Part shown: positions 1 through 9,352 of the stretch, piece after piece | Numbering within the stretch: position 1 is the stretch's first letter | Layout of the letters: each line of letters starts with the position of its first letter | From: Paenibacillus endoradicis | GTDB lineage: Bacteria; Bacillota; Bacilli; Paenibacillales; Paenibacillaceae | Assembly: GCF_024721975.1 (NCBI RefSeq) | Contig: NZ_JANQBB010000006.1 | Span: 1-64,000, forward strand | Direction of reading: 5' to 3' | DNA: 64,000 nt | Position numbers and translations under genes: made by a program | The notes under the pieces: generated by a model | What the model saw: only the letters and a program-made list of their open reading frames with translations | Databases searched by the model: none | What the model was told of the DNA's origin: nothing

Positions 1-169
1 CTTTTTCTCTATATTTACGCATCCAGCGTTTCATACGATCCGGATCTTGTATCCCTAAATACTCGTTAATCCGTCGATATGTCCACTTCTCCTCCACATG
101 TAGCCGAATAGCCTCCATCTTTAGTTCCTTAGAATATTTCGTAAACTTTTGTCCTTTTACTGCTGGCAT
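1..169 (-). CDS. IS3-family transposase OrfA, N-terminal part (runs off edge)
   Basis: This is the first 56 codons of an IS3-type OrfA, the helix-turn-helix protein that recognises the element ends and is normally joined to the DDE integrase OrfB by a programmed frameshift. The visible protein starts MPAVKGQKFTKYSKELKMEA and continues with a basic helix-turn-helix (RINEYLGI, then MKRWMRKYREK), typical of this family. The ATG follows a strong AGGAGGTG site. The rest lies beyond position 1, so intactness is unknown. Confidence 0.65.
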   Translation of the reverse strand, partial: MPAVKGQKFTKYSKELKMEAIRLHVEEKWTYRRINEYLGIQDPDRMKRWMRKYREK

Positions 170-245
170 AAAAAATGCACCTCCTAGAATTTCATCGGAT
201 AAACCAGGGGTTTATTCCAATGTCTATTCTAAGGGGTGCACTTCA
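1..245 (-). mobile_element. IS3-family insertion sequence, left-end part
   Basis: The element reads leftward out of the window. Its outer end seems to lie at 245, where the minus strand begins TGAAGTGCACCCC, a TG-starting end like those of IS150-group IS3 elements. About 75 nt of leader then precede the transposase start at 169. The other end lies outside the window, so completeness and any target duplication cannot be judged. Confidence 0.6.
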
Positions 246-311
246 GAGTGTTATCTCTACGAACTCGACGTTTTTAGTTAACAAGCTCAATATGTTGCTA
301 TATGAGCTGAT

Positions 312-2258
312 TTATGCCTCCAATACGATCTGTCCTTGCACTAGTTTACGATATAAACCATCTTCGCGAAGCAACTCTTCATGTGAGCCTTGTTGCTGCA
401 GTTGACCATCTTGTAAAACAATAATTTTGTCGGCTTGACGAATCGTGTTCAAACGATGAGCAATAACAAATGAAGTTCTTCCCTTCATTAATCGCTCTAA
501 CGCTTCTTGTATTTTAATCTCTGTTACCGTATCAATACTACTCGTTGCTTCATCGAGTACAAGAATAGCCGGATTAGCAATAAGTGCTCTAGCGATCGCT
601 ATCAGTTGCTTCTGACCTTGACTGATTCCCGCTCCACCTAATTTCAACTTAGTAGAATAGCCCTCCTTTAGCCTCATTATAAAGGAGTGAGCATTTGCAA
701 GCTTAGCTGCCTCTATCACTTGATCTGATGTCGCATCAAGTTGACCGTAACGAATATTTTCCATAATCGTTCCTTCAAATAGATACGGATCTTGCAATAC
801 AAAAGCCATATGAGCGCGTAGACTTTCACGCTTAATACTCGAAATTGGTCTGCCATCAATAAGTATGCTACCGCTACTCGGCTCATAGAATCTTGAAAGT
901 AAAGAAATTAGAGTTGTCTTGCCCGCTCCAGTCGGACCTACGAATGCGACGGTTTCTCCCGGCTCTACAGTAAAGCTAATATTCGAAATTGTACTTCGAC
1001 CTTCTTCATATTCGAAATTAACTTTATCAAATGCGACTTTACCCTCAATAGCATCAACAGAAGAAGCAGACTGCTCGTCAATATTTTCCTTAGGCTCATC
1101 AAGAATTTGAAATACACGTTCTGCCCCCGCAATAGCTGATAATAGCGTATTCCATTGATTGGCAAGATCATTCAGTGGTCTTGTAAATTGTCTTGCGTAC
1201 TCTGCAAAAATAATGATAATCCCTACTGTTATCGTATCAGTCCATAACGTCAACAATGCTCCTACCCCTACAATTAAAGCAAAGCTTAACGAATTTAGAC
1301 CATTCATTAGTTTAGGGATAAAGCCAGAAATCGCTTGAGCCCAATAACCAGATAATCTAATTTTTTCATTGCGCTCTTGAAACTGTGAGATCACGACATT
1401 CTCTTGCGAAAACGACTTAATAATTTTCTGTCCAGATAATGTTTCTTCGACAAATCCATTTAATGCTCCGAGATTACGTTGCTGCACTCTAAACAAACGA
1501 CTTGTTCGACCCGATATCCAGCGCATTCCATAAAACATCAATGGAATAACGCAAAACGTAAGTAGTGTAAGAATAGGGCTTAATAGCAACATAACAACTA
1601 TTATACCGACAAGCATCAGTGTACTTGAACAAATTTGAATAAAAGAGCTATTCATAGACGAGCTTATATTATCAATATCATTTGTCGCACGACTCATTAG
1701 ATCACCTTGCTGTCGCTTTGCGAAAAAGGGTATTGGTAAACGATGAAATTGACGAAATAGATCAAGACGCATTCGATATACCGTTTGTTGTGAGATCGCA
1801 ATCATCCATATATTTTGCAGCCAATTGACTAATGCATGTAATCCATATACACAGGCCATTAATAAAAGAATATAGAGCAAACCATCTTTACGATCTATGA
1901 TGTAATTATCAATTGTATAACCAACTAAGTAAGGACCTAATAATGAAAATCCCGTAGCAAGCACGATCATAATTAATACCGATATTAATTTGACTCGATA
2001 AGTAGCAAGGTAACCCCATATTCTGCGTAATGTCGCTGGCATCTGATCCGGTCGCTTAACCTTAGTAGGTGCACGGCCCGGCGCACCACCTAATCCAAAT
2101 CCTTTCAGCTTTGTATCCTTGGCACCTGGAATATCTCTTTCTTCTCTAGCAAGTAGAGAGGACGGCGATTCATATTGAAACGGAATCATTAATTGTTTCT
2201 TCCAAGATTTTAGCTTCATCTTCCCGTTATCAGTTGTGCTGAACTGTTGTTCTGACAT
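312..2258 (-). CDS. yheH: ABC exporter subunit, membrane and ATPase domains (YheH/BmrD-like)
   Basis: This is one half of a heterodimeric ABC exporter that uses ATP to move drugs or lipids out across the cytoplasmic membrane. An N-terminal extension of about 75 residues precedes the six-helix membrane domain (roughly 80-365) and an ATPase domain (roughly 400-640). Walker A is GPTGAGKTT near residue 443 and Walker B is ILVLDEATSSID near 566 with the catalytic Glu present. The signature near 546 is GISQGQKQ rather than LSGGQ, so it is degenerate. The start is the ATG 8 nt after GGAGG. The gene overlaps the end of the partner gene by 43 nt, which suggests translational coupling. The pairing resembles Bacillus YheI/YheH (BmrCD). 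The substrate is not known. Confidence 0.85.
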   Translation of the reverse strand: MSEQQFSTTDNGKMKLKSWKKQLMIPFQYESPSSLLAREERDIPGAKDTKLKGFGLGGAPGRAPTKVKRPDQMPATLRRIWGYLATYRVKLISVLIMIVLATGFSLLGPYLVGYTIDNYIIDRKDGLLYILLLMACVYGLHALVNWLQNIWMIAISQQTVYRMRLDLFRQFHRLPIPFFAKRQQGDLMSRATNDIDNISSSMNSSFIQICSSTLMLVGIIVVMLLLSPILTLLTFCVIPLMFYGMRWISGRTSRLFRVQQRNLGALNGFVEETLSGQKIIKSFSQENVVISQFQERNEKIRLSGYWAQAISGFIPKLMNGLNSLSFALIVGVGALLTLWTDTITVGIIIIFAEYARQFTRPLNDLANQWNTLLSAIAGAERVFQILDEPKENIDEQSASSVDAIEGKVAFDKVNFEYEEGRSTISNISFTVEPGETVAFVGPTGAGKTTLISLLSRFYEPSSGSILIDGRPISSIKRESLRAHMAFVLQDPYLFEGTIMENIRYGQLDATSDQVIEAAKLANAHSFIMRLKEGYSTKLKLGGAGISQGQKQLIAIARALIANPAILVLDEATSSIDTVTEIKIQEALERLMKGRTSFVIAHRLNTIRQADKIIVLQDGQLQQQGSHEELLREDGLYRKLVQGQIVLEA

Positions 2259-3997
2259 GAGTCATCCCTCCTATCCATCGATTGAGATTGATAGATCTTC
2301 TGATACAATGATGAGCAAGTTAATAGTTCATCATGCTGCCCTTGCGCAATGACTCTTCCATCGTCAATAATAACAATTCGATCAGCCATGGCTGTAGAGC
2401 TCATTTTTTGCGTGACGAGCAATACGGTACAGCTTAATTTGCGAATTGCTGCTAATAGTTTGTTTTCAGTTTCTACATCAAGTGCGCTTGTACAATCATC
2501 TAACAATAAGATTTGAGGTTTGCGCACTAATGCTCTAGCAATGCTCATTCTCTGTTTTTGACCTCCGGAAAGATTCACGCCCTTCTGTCCAATAAGCGTA
2601 TCGTATCCTTGCGGTAATTTCATAATCGTCTCATGGATTTGTGCCATCTGAGCAGCCTGAATAACCTCATCCATCGTTGCATCTCTTTTTCCCCATCTAA
2701 TATTGTCAGTAACTGTACCTGTGAAGAGAAGAACCTCTTGCGGTACATATCCAATATTAGAACGAAGTTGGTGGAAAGAATAATCGGTGATAAGATGATG
2801 ATCAACCGTGATAATCCCTTGATTCACCTCATACATTCGAGGAATCAATTGTAGTAAACTAGATTTGCCAGACCCAGTAGATCCCATAATGGCAAGCATC
2901 TCACCTTCATCCACTTCAAAGGTAATATCCTGCAATGCTATAAGCTCAGATTGTGGATAAGAGAAATTCACATAAGAAAAGCTAATATGTCCTGCTATTT
3001 TGTAAATGGGTTCCTTATATTCATCATCTGAGTCTGAACGAATATTATCGTTCTCTCCTACTTGAAATACTTCATCAATACGATGCATGGAAGCCGCAGC
3101 TCTCGAAATATTAGTAACAATCATAGAAATCATCGACAATGCACCGGCAGTGCGCATCGCATAATTAACAATAGCAACAATATCACCGACAGTAACAAGT
3201 TCTCCAGCAATAATTTGTTCCCGTGCAAACCATATAACGAGTAAAATGCAACCGTTAACAAGAATAAGCACAATCGGCATTGTAAGTTCCGCCAATCGTA
3301 AAGTCGCAATTGTACGATCTCTGAGTTGTTTGTTATGTTGCTTGAAGCGAGTATTTTCATGCTCCATTCTCACGAATACACGAATCAAGCGTACACTCAT
3401 TAAGCTTTGTTGCATCACACGGTTCACATGATCAAGCTTATCTTGCACCAGTCTAAACAGTTTATTATTGCGTATCATTACCCAACCAAGAAAAACAGCT
3501 AATATCGGGAAGGCAATGAGTAAATATATTGCGAGTGAAGGATTAATAATAAAAGCCATCAACATACAACCAATGACAAGTAACGGCGCTCTTAGCATAA
3601 TACGCATACCCATAAATACAGCATTTTGTACTTGCGTAACGTCATTAGTCATTCTCGTCATAAGTGAAGCTTCTTGAAAGTGGCTAAATGTATGGAAGCT
3701 CATCTTTTGTACGCATTTATAGAGTGATTGCCTAAGATCAAATCCAAAGTTTTGACTGACATGGGCGGAGTAGAAAGAACCAACTATTCCGACAATAAAG
3801 GCAAGTAACGTCGTGGCAAGTAATATTCCACCCCATAGCACCATCGCGTTCATATTACCTGCCATAATACCATCATCAATAATTTTTGACATCATGAATG
3901 GCTGAAAAACTTCAATTAGCAATTCAACTAGCATCATACTGATGGCAATACCGACAAAAAATTTATAGGTACGAAGATAGCTTATAAACGTACGCAT
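2216..3997 (-). CDS. yheI: ABC exporter subunit, membrane and ATPase domains (YheI/BmrC-like)
   Basis: This is the partner half of the exporter. A membrane domain (about 15-300) is followed by an ATPase domain with Walker A GSTGSGKSS near residue 374 and a canonical signature NLSGGQKQR near 477. Walker B reads ILLLDDCTSALD near 498, so Asp replaces the usual catalytic Glu. In known heterodimers (BmrCD, TM287/288) this substitution marks the non-hydrolysing site. The length of 593 residues is close to Bacillus YheI. The start ATG follows AGGAGTAACTACG. A good minus-strand promoter lies about 165 nt upstream, so the mRNA has a leader of about 150 nt. Confidence 0.85.
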   Translation of the reverse strand: MRTFISYLRTYKFFVGIAISMMLVELLIEVFQPFMMSKIIDDGIMAGNMNAMVLWGGILLATTLLAFIVGIVGSFYSAHVSQNFGFDLRQSLYKCVQKMSFHTFSHFQEASLMTRMTNDVTQVQNAVFMGMRIMLRAPLLVIGCMLMAFIINPSLAIYLLIAFPILAVFLGWVMIRNNKLFRLVQDKLDHVNRVMQQSLMSVRLIRVFVRMEHENTRFKQHNKQLRDRTIATLRLAELTMPIVLILVNGCILLVIWFAREQIIAGELVTVGDIVAIVNYAMRTAGALSMISMIVTNISRAAASMHRIDEVFQVGENDNIRSDSDDEYKEPIYKIAGHISFSYVNFSYPQSELIALQDITFEVDEGEMLAIMGSTGSGKSSLLQLIPRMYEVNQGIITVDHHLITDYSFHQLRSNIGYVPQEVLLFTGTVTDNIRWGKRDATMDEVIQAAQMAQIHETIMKLPQGYDTLIGQKGVNLSGGQKQRMSIARALVRKPQILLLDDCTSALDVETENKLLAAIRKLSCTVLLVTQKMSSTAMADRIVIIDDGRVIAQGQHDELLTCSSLYQKIYQSQSMDRRDDSCQNNSSAQLITGR

Positions 3998-4160
3998 CGT
4001 AGTTACTCCTCTCTGAAGTTAGTACAACTATAGATTATTGAAACATGAATATACTTAAAGAAATAGTTCAAGAACATACTTAGATGACGAATAGATGCAG
4101 GGACGTTATCGACATCAAACAAGTAGCATTACGATAGAAATATTATCCATTTGTATCTCT

Positions 4161-4189
4161 ATTATAACGAGTAAAAATAGAAAGTCGAA
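4161..4189 (-). promoter_or_regulatory. SigA-type promoter for the ABC exporter operon
   Basis: On the minus strand TTCGAC (4184-4189) and a perfect TATAAT (4161-4166) are separated by 17 nt. The site is upstream of the exporter start at 3997 and downstream of the ArsR gene end, so the exporter pair has its own promoter. Confidence 0.55.
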
Positions 4190-4246
4190 TAGTTTTTTAT
4201 ACCTCTAAATATCTTGAATTAGAGATATAAGAAGACAAAACACTTC

Positions 4247-5152
4247 TTATTCATAGAAGGTTTTGAATGAAATGTCTCGACTATAATTGCCGAACCCTTT
4301 GCCAAACAGCGTTAATCCCCCTACATGTGCAGCATCTTCTCGGACACCTAGCGCTAAGCTCCACACATGGCGATCAATGACAATATCGTCTATCGTAATT
4401 TGGGATAATTTTTGACCATCTACCCAAGTACCTGATTCATCAACGCGAATCACTTTGAGTAAACCATATTGGTTCACAGGATCTGCCCACCATGAAGGTG
4501 AAAATCTGCCTCGTACAGCACCATAGTCACCTGGACTAGTCCATACACCAATGTCTGAACCATTAATTTGAAAGAAAATATCTGATGGCCAATTTTCATT
4601 GTAGCCAGGTGCTTCTGAGCCTAATTCTATAGTAATCTCGATCGCTACAACTTTCTGACTTGGTAATAAATAGTTTGGTAATTTATATTCTAGATAGCCG
4701 TGGCCAAACCATAGAATTCCTGCATTCATTCGTTCTGGGGTATAGAAATAGCGTGGATCATCAAATTGTCCAATGACACGTTCAGGGGTTGATAAGCCAC
4801 AGGTAGGATGCACTTCAAATTCAGTATAATGCCCTATTGGAATAAGGACTTCATGATAACGTGCTGAAATTGGTTCGATGGAAGGCAATTCTATATTGAT
4901 ATTAGAATGTGCCAACGTGCACATCTTATGTGTTCCACCATCTTTGCGAATCATCTGGGTTGTAACTAAGCCCGCTTTCTCAAGCTTTTTCACATGCATC
5001 GTAATAATTGCACTACTAAGCTGCAGGGATGACGCAAGTTGCTTCACATTCATCGATTGATTGGCTAGTATATTGATGATCTCCAGGCGAACCTCACTTG
5101 CAAGTGCTTCATATAGAGGTAGCCATTTGGCATCGGTATTCGCTTCAATCAT
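4247..5152 (-). CDS. ArsR-type winged-helix transcriptional regulator with C-terminal ligand-like domain
   Basis: The N-terminal 75 residues form an ArsR-like winged helix: LYEALASEVRLEIINILANQ, then VKQLASSLQLSSAIITMHVK as the recognition region. The remaining 220 residues form a beta-rich, Trp- and Gly-rich domain (for example SPSWWADPVNQYG, VREDAAHVGGLTLFGKGFGNY) that I do not recognise by name. It may be a carbohydrate-binding-like sensor fold. No metal-binding Cys pairs of classic ArsR are visible. The start was placed at the ATG 9 nt after GGAAGG rather than three codons earlier. It is co-oriented with the exporter genes downstream but separated by about 250 nt with an internal promoter, so a regulatory link is only a guess. 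Confidence 0.65.
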   Translation of the reverse strand: MIEANTDAKWLPLYEALASEVRLEIINILANQSMNVKQLASSLQLSSAIITMHVKKLEKAGLVTTQMIRKDGGTHKMCTLAHSNINIELPSIEPISARYHEVLIPIGHYTEFEVHPTCGLSTPERVIGQFDDPRYFYTPERMNAGILWFGHGYLEYKLPNYLLPSQKVVAIEITIELGSEAPGYNENWPSDIFFQINGSDIGVWTSPGDYGAVRGRFSPSWWADPVNQYGLLKVIRVDESGTWVDGQKLSQITIDDIVIDRHVWSLALGVREDAAHVGGLTLFGKGFGNYSRDISFKTFYE

Positions 5153-5367
5153 AATTCTCATCCTTCCAAAACTAACAAATCAGTTGTTTGAATTGTACGT
5201 ACTCTCTTTATTTTCAATAATAATATTATTATATACTTACTAATATGAAATTTACCATTATTATGTAACATGTATCAAAGTATCTTATTACTATTACTTC
5301 TCCAATATGTGTACTAACTACACATTACCGTTAACAGAACAACTTGTAAATAGGATACATACTGCAA

Positions 5368-5393
5368 AAATAACCAGTGCATGCACTGGTTAT
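5368..5393 (-). terminator. Intrinsic terminator of the ssuADCB operon
   Basis: A perfect palindrome, AACCAGTGCATGCACTGGTT, extended by AT/AT pairs, is followed on the minus strand by TTTTTGC. It overlaps the ssuB stop codon. Confidence 0.6.
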
Positions 5394-6151
5394 ATCGCGT
5401 ATACTTCGTCTTTCTGTTCGTGTTTTCCACGTTGCAGAATACGATCTAATATTAGTTTTTCAAAATATATGAAATCATTATTGCGTTCGCGTGGTCTAGC
5501 TAACGTAATATTCACATCAAATGCTATTTGTCCTTTTTCTATAAGAATGACACGATCAGCTAATGCTACTGCTTCGTCCACATCATGCGTAACAAGAACC
5601 GTTGTAAATTGTTGCTCTAACCATAGGTTTTCAATAAGATTTTGCATTTCAATTCTCGTTAGTGCATCAAGTGCTCCAAGCGGTTCATCGAGAAGCAATA
5701 ATCTTGGAGATGAAACTAATGCTCTTGCAAGTGATACGCGTTGACGTTGCCCACCAGATAATACACTTGGCCACTCATGTACATGATCACTCAAACCAAC
5801 TTGGGCAAGAGAGGCTAAAGCTTGCTCGTAATTTCGAGATTTCATTCCAATCTGTACATTTTCTACCGTATGTTTCCACGGCAGCAATCTTGCTTCTTGA
5901 AATAACATTCTCGTATCTTCACGAATACTATCGATTGAAGACCCATCTAATAATGCTTCACCAGTAGATGGCGTCTCAAGACCAGCAAGTAATCGTAACA
6001 GTGTACTTTTTCCACATCCGCTTCGCCCAACAATAGCAAGAAATTGTCCAGCCTTAATCTCGAAATTAATCCCATTCAAAACTTGCTTTTCTCCAAAATT
6101 TTTGTATACATTATCGACTACGAGATTTGCTCCTATAGATTTTCCACCCAT
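5390..6151 (-). CDS. ssuB: Aliphatic sulfonate ABC transporter ATP-binding protein SsuB
   Basis: This is the cytoplasmic ATPase that drives sulfonate import. Walker A is GRSGCGKST, the Q-loop is MLFQEARLLPW, the signature is LSGGQRQRVSLARAL and Walker B is LLLLDEPLGALD, followed by the switch His in VLVTHDVDEAV. The sequence MLFQEARLLPW is characteristic of the SsuB group. The start was set at the ATG after AAAGGAGAG, giving 253 residues. It is the last gene of the minus-strand order ssuA-ssuD-ssuC-ssuB, and its ribosome site overlaps the end of ssuC. Confidence 0.9.
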   Translation of the reverse strand: MGGKSIGANLVVDNVYKNFGEKQVLNGINFEIKAGQFLAIVGRSGCGKSTLLRLLAGLETPSTGEALLDGSSIDSIREDTRMLFQEARLLPWKHTVENVQIGMKSRNYEQALASLAQVGLSDHVHEWPSVLSGGQRQRVSLARALVSSPRLLLLDEPLGALDALTRIEMQNLIENLWLEQQFTTVLVTHDVDEAVALADRVILIEKGQIAFDVNITLARPRERNNDFIYFEKLILDRILQRGKHEQKDEVYAI

Positions 6152-6168
6152 CGTTAGCATCTCTCCTT

Positions 6169-6951
6169 TCAAGATTGCTTTGAATAGCTAGGATGCCATT
6201 GTAATAGCTTCCTCTCTAATGCTTTTGCGATCGAATCAGATAATTTACCAAGAATTGCATATATTATAATGGAAAGCACAACGATATCTAATCTCATAAA
6301 TTCGCGTGCGTTCATTGCCATATACCCGATACCTGAATTTGATGATATCGTCTCTGATACAATTAATGTAAGCCACATAAACCCTAGTGCATAACGAACA
6401 CCTACTAGAATCGAAGAAACAGCACCTGGGAAGATAACATCACGGTACAATTCCTTGCCCTGCAAGCGATAAACTTTAGCCATTTCTATAAGTCCTGGAT
6501 CAATCGACCGAATACCATGTAAAGTATTCATATAGATAGGGAAGAAAACACCCAAGACGACAAGAGAAATTTTCGCAGTCTCGCCGATTCCGAACCATAT
6601 AATAACAAGTGGAATAAGAGCAAGATGTGGCACATTCCGTATCATCTGAATTGAACTATCTAATAGTCTATTGGAAGTTTGTGAAAGACCATTAAGAACA
6701 CCAAGGAAAAACCCGATGGCACCACCTATTGCAAATCCGATAAATGCACGAATTGTACTACTCCATATATAACCGAATAAATCCCCAGAGATCGTAAGTT
6801 TAACTGCTGCTTGTGCCACCGCTAGCGGTGTTGGTAATATTCTCGTTGAAATCAATCCGAGTTGCCCAAAAATCTGCCAGACAATAATAAATATAATTGG
6901 AATAATAGCAGGTGCGATCGAACTATCTATTAATTTACGAAACCATTTCAT
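6169..6951 (-). CDS. ssuC: Aliphatic sulfonate ABC transporter permease SsuC
   Basis: This membrane subunit has about six hydrophobic segments. The EAA-type loop that docks the ATPase reads GIRSIDPGLIEMAKVYRLQG (about residues 145-165). The segment GFMWLTLIVSETISSNSGIG is typical of the SsuC/TauC/NrtB family. The ATG at 6951 follows GTGGAGG with 7 nt spacing and gives 260 residues. An in-frame TTG seven codons earlier lacks a good site. It is followed at once by ssuB and preceded by ssuD. Confidence 0.88.
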   Translation of the reverse strand: MKWFRKLIDSSIAPAIIPIIFIIVWQIFGQLGLISTRILPTPLAVAQAAVKLTISGDLFGYIWSSTIRAFIGFAIGGAIGFFLGVLNGLSQTSNRLLDSSIQMIRNVPHLALIPLVIIWFGIGETAKISLVVLGVFFPIYMNTLHGIRSIDPGLIEMAKVYRLQGKELYRDVIFPGAVSSILVGVRYALGFMWLTLIVSETISSNSGIGYMAMNAREFMRLDIVVLSIIIYAILGKLSDSIAKALERKLLQWHPSYSKQS

Positions 6952-6976
6952 ATGATGTACCTCCACAAGCAACAGA

Positions 6977-8107
6977 CTAGATTTTCAAAAACTTATTGTA
7001 GGCGACAAACTCGCCATCTGCTTTTATCTTGGATACTGCCTCTCCACCACGCTGTGAATTAACTGGTAATAGTGGGAATAACAATTCTGCTACACGATAT
7101 GATTCTTCGAGATGAGGATAACCAGACAAGATGAAAGATTCAATACCTAGATCAGCGTATTCCTGAATACGATCAGCTACTGTTTGCGGATCACCAACAA
7201 GCGCTGTCCCCGCACCGCCACGTACAAGACCGATTCCAGACCATAAATTTGGAGAGATTTCTAATGCTGAACGATCTCCTTTATGAAGCTCACTCATTCT
7301 ACGTTGGCCTACTGAATCATAGCGAGCTAATATTCGCTGTGCTTCTTCAATCGTCTCATCGTCGAGATATGAGATTAATTTATTGGCTGCTTCCCAAGCC
7401 TCGTCATTGGTCTCTCGAACAATAATGTGTAGACGAATTCCAAATTTCACTGTTGTGCCACGTTCATCTGCCAAGGCTCGAACTGCTGCTATTTTCTTTG
7501 CAACTTCCACCGGTGGCTCACCCCATGTTAGATAGTAATCCACATGATCGGCAGCTATTTGCAGTGCAGCTGGAGAAGAGCCGCCAAAATATAGCGGTGG
7601 ATAAGGCTTTTGCAGCGCTGGGAGTAACACTTCACCTTCCGTAATCTTTAGATGCTTGCCTTCAAAATCTACTGTTTTTCCTTGTGTTAACTCTCTCCAT
7701 ACGGTTAAAAATTCGTCTGTTTGTTCATAACGTTCCGTATGATCTAGAAAAACACCATCACCTGCAAGTTCATGCGGGTCCCCTCCCGTTACAACATTTA
7801 CAAGTAATCTTCCATCAGACAAGCGATCAAATGTAGATGCCATACGTGCAGCAAGAGTTGGACTCATTAGACCTGGTCGAATTGCCACAAGGAATTTCAA
7901 GTTTTTTGTCACCGGAATTAGTGATGATGCTGTAACCCACGCATCTTCGCATGCTTTTCCAGTAGGAAGCAAGACACCTTGAAATCCTAACGTATCAGCA
8001 GCTTGAGCAACTTGACGTACATAGTTATAATCAATTGCTCTGGCTCCTTTTGATGTGCCAAGATATTTACTATCTCCATGCAGGGGAATAAACCATAATA
8101 TATCCAT
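6977..8107 (-). CDS. ssuD: FMNH2-dependent alkanesulfonate monooxygenase SsuD
   Basis: This enzyme is a bacterial-luciferase-like flavin monooxygenase that cleaves alkanesulfonates to aldehyde and sulfite using FMNH2 and O2. The protein begins [20 protein letters not shown]. Family blocks such as [39 protein letters not shown] and [11 protein letters not shown] are well conserved, and [15 protein letters not shown] lies near the C-terminus. It depends on a separate flavin reductase (SsuE), which is not in this window. The start at 8107 has AGGAGG 9 nt upstream. An ATG two codons earlier is too close to that site. A 60%-like paralogue lies at 10771. Confidence 0.9.
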   Translation of the reverse strand: MDILWFIPLHGDSKYLGTSKGARAIDYNYVRQVAQAADTLGFQGVLLPTGKACEDAWVTASSLIPVTKNLKFLVAIRPGLMSPTLAARMASTFDRLSDGRLLVNVVTGGDPHELAGDGVFLDHTERYEQTDEFLTVWRELTQGKTVDFEGKHLKITEGEVLLPALQKPYPPLYFGGSSPAALQIAADHVDYYLTWGEPPVEVAKKIAAVRALADERGTTVKFGIRLHIIVRETNDEAWEAANKLISYLDDETIEEAQRILARYDSVGQRRMSELHKGDRSALEISPNLWSGIGLVRGGAGTALVGDPQTVADRIQEYADLGIESFILSGYPHLEESYRVAELLFPLLPVNSQRGGEAVSKIKADGEFVAYNKFLKI

Positions 8108-8135
8108 ATTCATATGCCTCCTATTAGTACAATTA

Positions 8136-9116
8136 CTATTTTAATGTTGCTTCGCTCACATTAATGGCTTCTGGTATTAGCTTTAAGTCAAAGAATGTAT
8201 CTGCAATACTTTGTTGAGCTGCAATCGTATCATCACTAATCGGAATAACACCCCAACTACGATGTGATAATGCTTGCACCAATGAAGGCTCATCGATTCC
8301 TAATGCAGGTGAAAGTAACTTAGCAACCTCAGCTTGATTATTCTGTGCCCACTGATCAACTTCATCAATTTGATCTAAAATAACTTTAATCACTTCATCA
8401 TGCGCTTTAGCAAAATCTCGTGATGCCAAATATATTTCATAATTCTTAACTAACCCTTCTCCATCAACAAGTACTCTCGCTTCGGTCGCAAGTTGAGCTG
8501 CAGAATAGAATGGCTCCCATATTACCCAAGCATCAACATTGCCACTTTCAAACGCTGCTCTTGCATCAGCTGGCGGTAGAAATACAACTTCAATATCCGA
8601 ATAATTCACGCCTTCACTTTCCAGATACTTCACTAGTAAATAATGAACATTAGATCCTTTATTAAGTGCAACTTTCTTACCAACCAGATCTTTAGCGGAT
8701 TGAATGTTGGAATCTTTCGGAACGAGAATACTTTCTGCTTTCGGACTTTCATTAGAATGAGCTAGGTATACAAGAGGTGCACCCGCTGCTTGAGCAAAAA
8801 TCGGTGGAGCTTCTCCAGTATGACCAAAATCTATACTGCCTACATTCAATGCTTCTAGCAATTGAGGACCACCTGGAAATTCAATCCACTCCACCTTATA
8901 TTTCAAATCAGCAAGCTTTTCTGCTAGACCACCGCGCTCCTTCAAAATATTTACCGATGCATATTTCTGATAACCTATACGCACAACTTTATCTCCACTA
9001 GACTTCCCTTCGCTATTACCACAAGCAGCGATTACCACCATCGCCGTAATCATTACGACACTCATTAACGTTTTCCAATTCATAAAACTTTTACGTTTGC
9101 TTCTCATTTCATTCAC
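8136..9116 (-). CDS. ssuA: Aliphatic sulfonate-binding lipoprotein SsuA
   Basis: This is the extracellular substrate-binding protein of the transporter. A lipoprotein signal (hydrophobic segment, then VIAACGN lipobox with Cys near residue 32) precedes an NMT1/SsuA-type periplasmic-binding fold beginning [20 protein letters not shown]. The motif [20 protein letters not shown] and the block [16 protein letters not shown] are classic for sulfonate binders. The ATG follows GAGGGGTAGTGA. It is the first gene of its operon. The region 9117-9352 between it and the divergent regulator should hold both promoters and the operator. Confidence 0.9.
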   Translation of the reverse strand: MNEMRSKRKSFMNWKTLMSVVMITAMVVIAACGNSEGKSSGDKVVRIGYQKYASVNILKERGGLAEKLADLKYKVEWIEFPGGPQLLEALNVGSIDFGHTGEAPPIFAQAAGAPLVYLAHSNESPKAESILVPKDSNIQSAKDLVGKKVALNKGSNVHYLLVKYLESEGVNYSDIEVVFLPPADARAAFESGNVDAWVIWEPFYSAAQLATEARVLVDGEGLVKNYEIYLASRDFAKAHDEVIKVILDQIDEVDQWAQNNQAEVAKLLSPALGIDEPSLVQALSHRSWGVIPISDDTIAAQQSIADTFFDLKLIPEAINVSEATLK

Positions 9117-9352
9117 TACCCCTCATTATCAATTCATTTATTTCCTACCTGTTTACTTGTATATGTTACACAAAAACTACCATCCAATGAATCACACTGT
9201 CAATGGGCTGATGAACATTGAGGATGAATGAGGAACAATGAGTAAAATGTAGAACTCTATATTGATTTATACTACCTTCTCCAGTAATATGAAGATATTA
9301 CAATTCCAACTATTCAGGTATGATTAATATAAATTAGATCGGAGTGATGGTA

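Noticed and set aside
4115..4150. 11-codon upstream ORF (MDNISIVMLLV) in the exporter leader
   Set aside because: It starts only a few bases after the expected transcript start and has no ribosome site. A BmrB-like leader peptide was considered but cannot be supported.
4199..4230. Hairpin with arms CTCTAA/TTAGAG after the ArsR gene
   Set aside because: Neither strand has a T tract after it, so it is not called a terminator.
5307..5744. 145-codon plus-strand frame over ssuB
   Set aside because: It is antisense to a well-conserved ATPase gene and has Cys/Ser-rich shadow composition.
9117..9343. SAM (S-box) riboswitch before ssuA
   Set aside because: Sulfur genes made this worth checking, but no S-box core or leader terminator is visible.
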